A model generated the notes under the pieces. It was given only the letters and a program-made list of their open reading frames with translations, was not told the DNA's origin and searched no databases. DNA of 64,000 nucleotides, from the NCBI GenBank assembly GCA_019359835.1, contig CM033322.1, positions 23,820,468-23,884,467 of the forward strand, in the 5' to 3' direction. The position numbers were made by a program, and so were the translations under genes. This DNA is from Pharus latifolius (lineage: Eukaryota > Streptophyta > Magnoliopsida > Poales > Poaceae). This document shows positions 48,341 to 58,550 of the stretch, one piece after another. How positions within the stretch are numbered: the stretch's first letter is position 1; each line of letters starts with the position of its first letter.

Positions 48341-48480
48341 TGATTTGAGAAACACACTGGGCTTGAGGATCTTCTCGACCGAGCCAACTAAGATCTCTCC
48401 CTTCACGTCCTTCAAACTCTCGACGGTGATCTTCACCCTTTCTTTCGCCAACAAGCCAACATAGGCAACATACTGCGACG
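48341..48480 (-). pseudogene. Stray tnpA exon-1 fragment upstream of TNP2 in A
   Basis: Minus strand encodes QYVAYVGLLAKERVKITVES then LKDVKGEILVGSVEKILKPS, matching the B fragment at 40344-40482 and the tnpA exon-1 block. It is followed in A by a different downstream sequence (CTCAACCCAACACAACTTAA). Confidence 0.7.
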
Positions 48481-49758
48481 AAGAACCGTGAAATACGTTG
48501 GCCCTCATGAGCATCGTCAAAGGACCTGCACAGATCACAAATAGGCATTCTAGAGCTAATTAAGACTGTTTACTGCTTCTTAAATGGCTCCCTATCTGAG
48601 GACTACCAACTGAAGGTTAGGTTGTGCTTTGTCAAAGTAACATCAACTTGCAACTGAGAGATCAAGATATTACATTTCTACTCTATTTCATCAGAAGAAA
48701 TTACCTTCCCAATGTACATAAATTATTTAATGAACTTTTTACAAATATCTTGATTATTGAGCAAGCTACTTGGCATTTGACTATGTTATTGGCATTGAGC
48801 AACCTACTGAGAGATCAAGATATTTGTGTATCTCATGATAATTCAATTTCAATTTCAAGATCTTTCAATTTCAACTTTAATTTCAATTTCAATTTCAATT
48901 TTACGATCTTTCAATTTCATTTTCAAGTTCATGATCTTTCAATTTCAATTTCATGATCAAGATATTATACTAGCTACTATATCTCATGATCTTTCAATTT
49001 CAATTGTTTGTAAGTCCAAGTTGGCATTGAGCAACCTACTGAGAGATCAAGATATTACATTTCTACTCTTATTGGCATTTGACTATGTTAGCTAGTGTTT
49101 GTCTTACAAATATCCTGATGATCATTTCCTTCATTTGAATTTCAAACAATTGAACATTATCTGCCCCATAATGATATTATTTAGTTGTTTTAAAAAACAG
49201 GAACAAGACATCGTACATAATCATATTGAAAAGAAGACACATCAATTAAAATGAAGGATAAAAAAATTACAAGATAATTGCCATCATAGGTTTAGAATAA
49301 TCTAACAATATTGCCAAAATTTCACTTGCCTTGCTTGCCATGCCTAAATCCAGTCAAAGGTCAGGCTACGATCCATCTTGGACTTGATTCACCTCAGAAA
49401 CAAGTGGCCGTCGATGAAGGTGCGGAGGTGCGGCGGCCGTCCATGGAGGTTACGGGTTAGGGCTAGTCGAGCCTGAGGAACTGTTCTAATGGAAGAGACA
49501 TACTTGGGTATTTGTAAAAATCTAACAGTTCTAACGGAACACAACAGACTACCGTTAGTAATTAATGATCTCTTCTAATGGTATAAATATGCAGTACCGT
49601 TAGTAAATCATTACACTTTTTCTAACGGCAATCAAAATACTATCGTTAGTAATTGTGTTCCTTTCTAACGGTATATATATTCTTTACTGTTAGAATAAAA
49701 CTATTTCTAGAAGTCGAACAGTTCTAACGGTACCCAACAGACTACCGTCAGTACTTCT
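48481..49758. repeat. Right part of A with TTTCAA microsatellite
   Basis: From 48842 to about 48960 and again near 48990 the hexamer TTTCAA repeats (imperfect, more than 15 copies). A phrase ATTGGCATTGAGCAACCTAC is duplicated at about 48788 and 49021. A GC-rich leader block lies at 49390-49480, and TTCTAACGGT subterminal units at 49510-49758, where the solo LTR interrupts them. Confidence 0.65.
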
Positions 49759-51038
49759 TGTGACGTCACCCCGCTATGGGAGACAATAACACTTCCTGTG
49801 GGGACCCAGCTCGAGGCGGCTGGTCCCATTTACACAACATTGACTTCCTAGGATGAGTCAATAACAGGAATTCAAATGCAGCAGCAAAATATTACAAGGT
49901 AGCATAAGTTGTATGGCCAGCTGGCCTTTAGTATAGAATATTACATGGCCTTCACAGCACAAATGGTCTAATTAAAACAAAATGACAACTACTCGGCGGA
50001 AGCTAGGCGAACCCCCACAGCAAGAAGTTGACAGCAGAACAACACTCATCAGGGCTCCAGTGGAATTGGCTCTCCTTCTTCTGGATCCACGAAATCTTCC
50101 AGGCATTCATATTGGTCATGGAGGCCTCTATCTATTTGATTTTAGAACGCAAGGGTGAGCACTTCCGTACTCAGCAAGTCATAGATGTATGTACATATAA
50201 TAGAGATGTTATGGACCTATGCTATTAGGGGAGAAGAGGGAAAGGTTTCAAAATACTTTTCTTTCTTTCTTTCACATCTCAAGCTCATGGTAGCACTTTT
50301 CATAGCATAGCATTCCTATTCATGTTCACTATTTATAGTACTACCGCGACACGTCGACACACGACAGCCCATGGCATCACTCTTATCATGACAACACGTC
50401 ATTTGGGTAATCTTGACTTGTCAAATTTATTTAGAAAATATAATTGTGCCACACTACGTGGATTTAATCCACCGCAGCAGACTCCTATAAACCAGGGAGC
50501 TCGGAGTATTCGAATACATTTTTAACTCTGCAGAGAGGTACCAATTTACCCGCAAGATATTCCACTTTCATGCCCATCCTATCAAGATGACTAGACCCTT
50601 CCTCACAGCCATGTGCGAGTGACAAGGTGGAGATAACAAAAACTTTTGTCATGTTTCACACACAATTCACCGCTGACCCTGTGGTTTCACTCAAACCACA
50701 ATTGTGGCGGGCTATACCCCCACCCCATACTGTATCTTCCCATTACTGGGTCAGTGTGCATCATCACATCCAATGATATGTGTTGTAGCCGCACTCCGTG
50801 TCAAATCGTGCACAACATCTCATCTCATGCAGGGGTTTCATGTGCGATCCACATACTACTTGTTCAGGCCTGTCCCATACCAGGCTTGCGGTCAGCATAT
50901 TTTTCATGCCACTAGAAGCACAACATAAGGTTTTAGTCCTTATATGCCAGTGACCACATCATACCACAACCCATGCACATCCAGAGCTACCACCATTCCA
51001 CACCGAAAACTCTGGTTACAGCTAGGGGTTTTATTTCA

Positions 51039-51130
<92 letters not shown>

Positions 51131-54027
51131 TTATGGCTCACTATTATTTCACATTTTATCACGCATCCAGCCTAGTACTGCCACTTTATAATTTTCTCAT
51201 CTCATGCAATATTACTTTATAATTAAGGTAATATCTTAACAATTCTTAAAATATAGGTTCAAGATGTTCAAGAATATGACTTGTCTTCTGCGTCGTAAAA
51301 AACAGCTGTCGATGTCGGGTCTGCGGCGAAGTCCTCGTACTCAGGCTCTTGCTCTGGTCAAGGATCAAACAAGCAAACAGGGATTACAATCCATTTTAAA
51401 CACTTTGACAATCTATATCCAACATGCGAAGGAGAAATGTTCTCGGCAATGCTGAAACAGACTGGATTTGGAATCTGGAGTAGGGCTAAACCCAGAGTCT
51501 GGAGAATTTGGGCTAAGAATGGGCATTAGAAGCCTTTACGGTTTCAGATCATCAATATGGACATCGAGTTCGCGGCTGGTTTGCTTAAAAACGACGAATG
51601 TCAAGGGGTTGACATTCGGTTCATGGCTCGGACATGGCTCTAGAGAACTCTAGAGGGCTTTTTTCAAGTTGTGGTAGTTCAAGAAAATGTAGAACATGGC
51701 TCTACAAACTTAGTGGACAAAGTGGATTTCAATTTTCATAACCAAAAGTGGTCGAAATGAGCCAATGCCACTGGATGATATGGGCTGACATGCATAGAAA
51801 CTAGGGCATAGCTGTGAGATTGATTCAAGGTTTAAATTTCTTCGCCAACTATGTCTAGGAGATAGGCGAATGCAACAGGAACACGATGGTGGTGGTTTAG
51901 AGCACTGAAGTGGCCGGACGACGACGAACGGCGGCGAGGAAACACGGTGGCGACACGGCAAGGCACAGGTACTAGACAAGATTTTGGCACAGGGATAACC
52001 TGCGATTTTGGGTAGAACCAGAGGTCAATGCAGTGGAGTAAAATGTTCAAGAGGCTAAGGCGGATCTATTAGACAAGGTGGTGACGACGGCGGTGGCCGG
52101 CGGCGATCGAACGGCACGCGGGCGATGATGCCAGAAACAGCTCATGGTGACAGAGAGCTACAGGTGCTAAAGCTTGAAATTAATTTAGGGCTTACGCTCC
52201 TGGAGTCACACTGATGGTTCAGGAGCGGTTAATTTGATTATAACGGTGGTTTTAGGGCTCGCCGGCGCTCCGACCAAGCTCGGAGAGGACGGCAAAAGGG
52301 ACGCCGTGGTTCTGGAGTATTGCTGGTCAATCGGCTTTAGCTAAACCATCTACTGGATGTATGGATCACGTTGATACGGTCAATTTGGTCGGAGGTGAAG
52401 TGGCACGGGCCGGCGACGTGAGCTACTCACGGCGGCGCACGACATCAGGGAAAAGCTCCAATGTAGCTCGAATTTGAAATCCAAGTTCCACTAATCATTT
52501 TTCTCTACAGGAGGGAAGGCTAAATCGGGCTAAATCGAATAGCATTGCCGGAATAGGGGATTCCGGTGATCACCGGCGTTGAGGTCCACCAGAGCTCAAT
52601 TACTTGCTACAGCACAGAGAGGTGAGCGAGAGATACTCACTGGTCGAAGAAATTTGAAGGTTGGTGCAGTGGATCAAGTTGGCATCGTGCTCCTCTTCGC
52701 TGGCTCGCCGGAGACGAATACGAAGACAACGAGAGTTGGAATTTAGCTGGTTCTGGTGGGTGTGAAGTTGCAATGGGTACGGGTGGTTTAAATAGGCACA
52801 GGTGAGGCTTGCAACGGCTGGAAATTTCTGGAGAATTGCAGCGGTTGATTCAACGGCGAATTGATTGGACGGTGGTGGCAGTGACAATGCGACGCCCACA
52901 GTGGCCTCGACGGCTTTTTCCCACTGGCGTGCGCTGGCTTGGTTGATGCGATGGCGAAGGGATTTGCAGCTCCAGCATGGTGGCAATGTGGAAAAAAGTT
53001 CCTGACACGGGCTGCTGGCGGTGGCGTGTGCGCGCGGAGAAGCGGGACGGCGCTGGTGCTGGTGCTGCTGCTGTGCTGCCAGGGTGGCCAACCAGACGCG
53101 CACACGTGTAGGCCACGTTACTATGGCGCTGGCGAGGCGAGGCTTCACCAGTGGCGAAGAACACGGCGAAGTGGCGCACTGGTCGCTGGTCGTGGTCGAA
53201 GGGTGGCGCTGGTCGAAACAGTAGGCTGGACCCGGTTGTAATTTTCAATTCTTTGCTGGACTGAATTGTAAATTCTTGGATTTAGAGGGTTAAGGATAGA
53301 ATTAGCTTAACGGATCTGATGAACTTTATTCCCTAAAGTATTTGGTAAGGGCATTTGACATAATCTGGAACATCTGATTAGGTTTCCGGATAAAACGAAA
53401 ACAGTGTACTTTTAGGGTATTCAGAACCTGAATTTTTGGGATGAGATTTTAATGTTCTAGAAAAAGGAGATTTTGTATGAAATAAGATTTGGGAGGTATT
53501 CCCTGAATTAGATTAAGATATGGAGTTGATTTGTGACTTTTAGCCTTTTTAGGCTTCTGAAAAATCTGAAAAGGACTAATTCGTGATAAAATTTGGATTG
53601 ATTTGTGAAAGGGGTCTAGATGGTGTAATCTGGTTGCCAACTTTTTGGATTAAGGTATTGGCATACCTTTGATCATATTCCAAACGACACTTGAGTCTGG
53701 ATAGGGTTAAAATTTAATAAATTGACTTCTTGATTCCAGAGTATTTAGGGTAATTACAAATTCTGTTTTTCGAAAACAAAAGAGGACTGGAAATTCTGGG
53801 AGTTAGGGTTTGAATTGGATCTAGCCTCTAAAGGCTTTTATACTCAGGATAGATAATAGATCATAACTAAACAATCTGATCTTGATTTGGATCTACAGGG
53901 TGGACTTTGAGATTTTTGGGGATTAAGGCAGATTAAGGCTGAAAGATCTGGCTACTTCTACAGAGATACATGCATGCATGATTTTTATGAAAAAGGAAAT
54001 TTTCACCCCCAAAACCAGGGTGTTACA
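49759..54027 (-). mobile_element. Solo LTR, about 4.3 kb, inserted in A
   Basis: Read on the minus strand it begins TGTAACACCCTGG and ends GGGTGACGTCACA. CTTCT flanks both sides (49754-49758 and 54028-54032). It interrupts A's right subterminal array, and A's repeats continue on both sides. No gag or pol, and no second LTR, so it is most simply a solo LTR left by recombination. It shares landmarks with 12026-20186 in opposite orientation. GC-rich frames at 52600-53250 show no recognisable domain. Large LTRs with TGTAACACCC ends suggest a Tekay-type Ty3/gypsy parent (inference). Confidence 0.82.
51042..51128. repeat. Uninterrupted TA microsatellite, about 43 units
   Basis: A pure alternating AT tract of about 86 bp inside the solo LTR. 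It can form a perfect hairpin or cruciform and is likely to be length-variable. Confidence 0.95.
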
Positions 54028-54330
54028 CTTCTTCATCTCTTCTAACGGTAAATATGTTCAGCAACGCTAGAATAAATCATTCTGCTTTTTCTAACGGTAA
54101 AAATAATACTACTGTTAGTAATTGTGTTGCTCTTCTAACAATATATATACTCTTTACCGTTAGAAAAACCCGGACAGCTTCTTCTAACGGTACTTTTCAT
54201 AGAAACTGATAGTAAACATACCTCCCACATGCCTTTTGTGACTGCGAAGCACCTTTTCTAACGATTTTCTTCTAAATCGCTAATAACCGTTAGAAGACAG
54301 GGGTTAGTAGACTGCATTTCTATACTAGTG
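54028..54330. repeat. Right terminal repeats of A
   Basis: After the solo LTR, TTCTAACGGTAAATA, ACCGTTAGAAAAA and a final TAATAACCGTTAGAAGACAG unit lead to the terminus TACTAGTG at 54330. The last 120 bp closely parallel B's right end. Confidence 0.85.
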
Positions 54331-55375
54331 TTTATTGTATCAACTGTTACAAATAATATTTTTCTATCGGTTGTTTAGTTGGGAACCAATAGAAAAGTTT
54401 CAAAATTTTGTGCATATTTCGCACCGCTCCGACAAAGACCTCCCCAACCAAACATAACTAAACTCTAAAACAACCTAGCCTCCGCCGTCTTCGGTATCCC
54501 TACATCCGAGCTTTGCCATCAGTCGTCTACATCTCACCACCAGTGCTGTCCATCATCGGCCTTCGATCTTCATTCACCACGGAGTCCTCAATCATTCTAG
54601 GTAGCACAAAATTTCCCTCTCTTGCTAGAATGTTTATGCCATTGCGAAATTTTTCTTTCCTCTATGTCATACTTGCAAAGTGCACACTACTTTGTCTCTA
54701 TGTGTATTTCTTATGTTTCTTTAAGGTATTGATTAGAAATTTGGTGTAAAGCTGATGTTTCTGTAGGGTTAGACTCCAGTTTAATGTTCATGTTTCTGTA
54801 ATGCTCATACAATGAATGTTTCATGTAATGTTGATGTTTGTGTATGAAAGGAAAATGCCACATTTGCTTGTTATTTGCACGGAGAATTTCTGTCGGGTAG
54901 AGTTTCTGTAGTTTATGAAAGGTAGTTTTTGTATTGGTTTTTTAACAAGAAACTGATACAAATTATTTTTTGTAACGGTTTATCAGAGAGAAATCGATAG
55001 AAATTATGTACTATAATGGTTAGTTTGATAACAACCGATTGAGAAGGTCTGAAGGGAGACAGTCTACAGGTCATGTAGCATGAACCTTTTGTATTGGTTT
55101 TTAGTTAGGAGCCGTTAAAATTAGTTTTTGTATTGGTTATGACATTTGAACCGACAAAAAAGGGTATATTGGTAGACAGAGCATTTTTAGTTTAGCATTC
55201 TTACTAGGTTCCAATTTAGATTTCAATTCTGGTCTAGTGTACAAATAGTTTTCATATATGCTATACAAACCTGTGCAAGTAGTGTTTAAAATTAGTATAC
55301 TTTCAAATTCCATATATTAGTAAAAAATTTCACTAGTAATTAATATACATGTTTTTCCTCAACAGATCAGGACCA
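54331..55375 (+). repeat. Middle repeats of element D, right part
   Basis: Resumes D after A. Inverted units TTTCTATCGGTTG...AACCAATAGAAA, TTTGTAACGGTTTATC and TTTGTATTGGTTTTTAG recur to about 55165. Downstream unique sequence ends at the acceptor CTCAACAG before the tnpA remnant. The stretch 54420-54760 is non-repetitive and could be the D equivalent of the tnpA leader. Confidence 0.6.
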
Positions 55376-56212
55376 AGAATACCCCTAGGAGAGTAGCAGT
55401 GATTCGGAGAGTGGCATAGATTCTAGGTCGCAGCCGATGGCTAAGGTGGTGGAAAAATCCCTGTCGAAGGAAGGCAGGAAGAAGCAAGGATATACAACCT
55501 TGGGGCGGTTGGCCAAAAGGACTGACCTCAAAGTAGAATTTAATAAGTTTGGGAGACCAATTGGGGAGAATGCCAGCCCATACAGTTTGTTCACAGGCTT
55601 ACTGGCCAGGCAGAGAATGAAGATCACCTTGACGAGTTGGAAGCTGCTCGGGAAAGATAAGAGGGATAGGTTATGCGCGGAAGTGAAGGTATAATCAGTA
55701 CTAATACTAGTTATTTCACTTTTTGTTTGTTTGCTACAAATGCATCATGATGTTTAACTAACTAATTGATGCACCGGTTCATAATAGGAAAAGTGGAACA
55801 TCACCGATGATGGTCCTAGGGATGCTTGCCTTAAAGACATGAATAACTCATGGAAATCATTCAAGAGATATCTAGTGACCAATTATATAGCGCAAGGAAA
55901 ATCTTCTACCGGGGACTATCCTTTCATCACGGAGGAGGTGTGGGATGAGTTCAAGAAGCATAAGGAGACCCATGAGTTCAAGGTATACATTTTAACTTGC
56001 TTAATCTTTTTCTTAGTTATATATAGGTTTTATATATATGAGCTAATAGTTGCATGTACAAACTATCATCATTCACAGGGTGCGATGTGGTGATCTTCAT
56101 GGATCCAAAGAAAGTAGTCAACACGATGCTTGACAGAAAATTAGAGCATGCCATAACCTACATGACGAATGTGTTTTTGGCACAACAAGACTATGAATAT
56201 ATACTAGCATCG
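55376..56212 (+). pseudogene. tnpA-like remnant of element D
   Basis: Exon after acceptor CTCAACAG: a Ser/Asp-rich start with an in-frame TAG, then MAKVVEKSLSKEGRKKQG, TTLGRLAKRTDLKVEFNKFG and MKITLTSWKLLGKDKRDRL, ending at donor GTATAA (55688/55689). The next exon 55788-55982 encodes WNITDDGPRDACLKDMNNSW and YPFITEEVWDEFKKHKETHE. Its donor is at the same place as the intron in C. The sequence then jumps to the Ulp1-domain block VIFMDPKKVVNTMLDRKLEH...VFLAQQDYEYILAS (56092-56212), so the middle exons are deleted. The frame stops where the LTR at 56213 is inserted. Confidence 0.8.
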
Positions 56213-57608
56213 TGATCACGCTTGAGAAGGATGCATTTGAATAATACCGCAAGCGAACAGTTGAACGTTGAGCACTTGAGAGTCGAATTTTATAAGGAAC
56301 AAGCGTATTTGTCTCTTAGGTTAAAAGAGTGCCGATTAAGTCTGAGCAAATTTGGTGGTTTATTTATCTACTACTAAGTTTTATCACTCAAAGTTATCAA
56401 TCTAGAGTTTAAAGTAGTAAAAGAGTAAGTATGAAAATTAGGGTTTTAGAAAGCAATAAGAAACAACAAATTAGGATTTTAGAATCCAGGAAGAAAACCT
56501 ATGGTTTTAGGAATTCCATAACCATCGGATGTAATTCTAACCAAGGCCTGAGAGTTGCAAATCAGTTTCAAGTGTTTTCCAAGACAGATTAAGTTATTGG
56601 TACGGTCATCGGTACAATGGTCAGACGATTGCTTCTACGATTAAGTCTGGCGATGGTCTCTCTCTTGTTCAAGGTCCCGCGTCAAGGCGCGAAAGGACTC
56701 CAGAACTCTAAATTCTTACTTAGGTACAACTGTTACATCTGTTGTCAGGGCGAGAATTTAGGGTTTAGAGGAAGCAAACATAAAAAACTAAGTCACAAAA
56801 CTTGAAATCGAGACCGCGAAAGAATTATGCCTTCCGAATTAGGTCATCCCTAACTCTATAAGGGAATTACTCACAAAAGCCTTAAAAATATAGAAATGAC
56901 AAGAATTAAATAAAAACTTACTCAATTGCATCCAAGAATTAGGTCTACCATCCATGCTGGCTTACAGACACGAAAACTAGAACAAAATAGAGAAGGGGGC
57001 TCTTCTAAACCTCGCTTCTAAACTTAAATCAACTCTAAAAAACCTTAAAAATAGCACACCTAATTTAGCCAAAAGATTCTCTATTTATAGTACAATAAGA
57101 TAATGTGACCAATTAAAACTCTAAGCATGCAGGAGATAGAATATGAATTTGAATAGCGTGTGAAACAGATGAAATTGAGTCAAAACAACAAAAATCTAGC
57201 TGGAACCGACCCTCTTACAGGTCGTGCCAAGCTCGGCCAAGGCTTGGGTCTGGCCCCCCGGGGCTCTTTTTCGTTCGATTTTCGTACTTTTCATCGTATT
57301 TTATCCAAACGAGTTCAAACACTCACAAATTTGGTAGGCATGATCCTTGGAACATAACGAACACAACCGTGAAAGAGATTCTAAAAATAATACAAAAAGT
57401 CACATAAAATGTCATGTCGAAAGAATTTTCAACACTTTTTAAGATGCAAATTTAGGGTAAAATGCATACCTATTAAGCACTTACACACCATACCATTAGG
57501 AGTAAGTGTAGTTCTACATACTTAATTCCTTCATATATATCATGCCTAATATTACGGTCTTAATGCTTGTCTTCGCTAAATAATGTAGCACCCATTGGCT
57601 CCTTATCA
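56213..57608 (-). mobile_element. Probable LTR, 1.4 kb, inserted in D's tnpA remnant
   Basis: Termini TGATCACGC (56213) and CCTTATCA (57608) give TG...CA. On the minus strand there is a TATA box TATAAATAG (57081-57089), followed by a leader-like stretch with AAACCCTAA words, as in long-leader Ty3/gypsy LTRs. Flanking ATCGT (56209-56213) and ATTGT (57608-57612) might be a target duplication differing by one C-to-T change, but they overlap the termini, so the exact border is unsure. Small open frames here are not credible genes. Confidence 0.45.
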
Positions 57609-57636
57609 TTGTTTCACTTGCGACAAACGAAACCTT

Positions 57637-58300
57637 TACTACTACAGAAATGCTTTTCACTATCGGTTAAAAATCCACTCTACTATCGGTTTTCTTACCG
57701 ATAGTGGTCAGCACGATAGTAGAGGAGCAGAACACTTCTATCGGTTCAAAAACCGTTAGTAAAACACCTACATTCCCAACGTTCACTAATCGCTATCGAC
57801 TATTTCTTCTATCGGCTCAAATTTAAACCGATAGTATTATATACATTTTTTCTATCGGCTCGTATATAAACCGATAGTATTGTTTAGGCTTTTTTCTATC
57901 GGCTAGGATCTAAACCGATAGTAATGTTAATATTTTTTCTATCGGGTATTATCTAAACCGATAGTATTATCTAGACACAGTTAGTACGGGAAACTTTATT
58001 CTATCGGTTATATTATATAACCGATAGTATTCTGTAGACACGTTTAGTACTGAAAACTTTATTCTATCGGTTGTTGTATATAAACCGATAGCACTGATAT
58101 ATTTATTCTATCGGTTGTATTATATAACCGATAGTAATTTGTAGACACGTTTAGTGCTGAAAACTTTATTCTATCGGTTGTTGCATATGAACCGATAGTA
58201 ATGTAATATTTATTCTATCGGTTGTGGTATATAACCGATAGTAATATTAGTTTTTCCTATCGGTTATGTACTGGCACGGTTAGTACTAGAATCATGCACA
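57637..58300. repeat. Left subterminal repeats of C
   Basis: About ten units of TTCTATCGGTT...TATAAACCGATAGTA in inverted pairs spaced 40-70 bp, very regular and well preserved. From 58300 to 58550 there is simple TTCACAAATA-rich sequence ending at the tnpA stop codon. Confidence 0.88.
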
Positions 58301-58550
58301 TATACATACAACTATACAGAGATACATTAGATCATTCACAAATACACCAATATTCACAAATATTCAGCAATATTCACATATTGATCAATTTGTTCACAAA
58401 TACACTAATTCAGCAATATTCACATATTGTTCACAAATTGGACAGATTGAATTTATGCACATATTGATCAAGTTTATTCACAAATACATCAATGAATCTA
58501 TTCACATATTGAGTTTATTCACAAATACAGCAATCAACACAAGTCAGTTA

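Larger units (their letters stand above)
20495..54330 (-). mobile_element. CACTA element A (33.8 kb including insertions)
   Basis: The left end is CACTAGTACAGAAAAGC at 20495 and the right end is GCATTTCTATACTAGTG at 54330, an inverted pair, flanked by TTT on both sides (20492-20494 and 54331-54333), the 3-bp duplication typical of CACTA elements. Genes read on the minus strand: TNP2 (46361 to 43012), then tnpA (27567 to 24356). It contains three later insertions: a gypsy element at 20951-23937, CACTA B at 28124-41525 and a solo LTR at 49759-54027. Subtracting these and their duplications leaves about 13.2 kb. Both genes are broken, so A could move only in trans. Confidence 0.9.

Noticed and set aside
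52600..53248. 182- and 132-codon minus-strand frames in the solo LTR
   Set aside because: They overlap in different registers, are compositionally biased, and lie wholly inside an LTR with clean borders; no recognisable domain.
57160..57357. 65-codon plus-strand frame
   Set aside because: Lies antisense within the probable LTR 56213-57608; no domain or start context.
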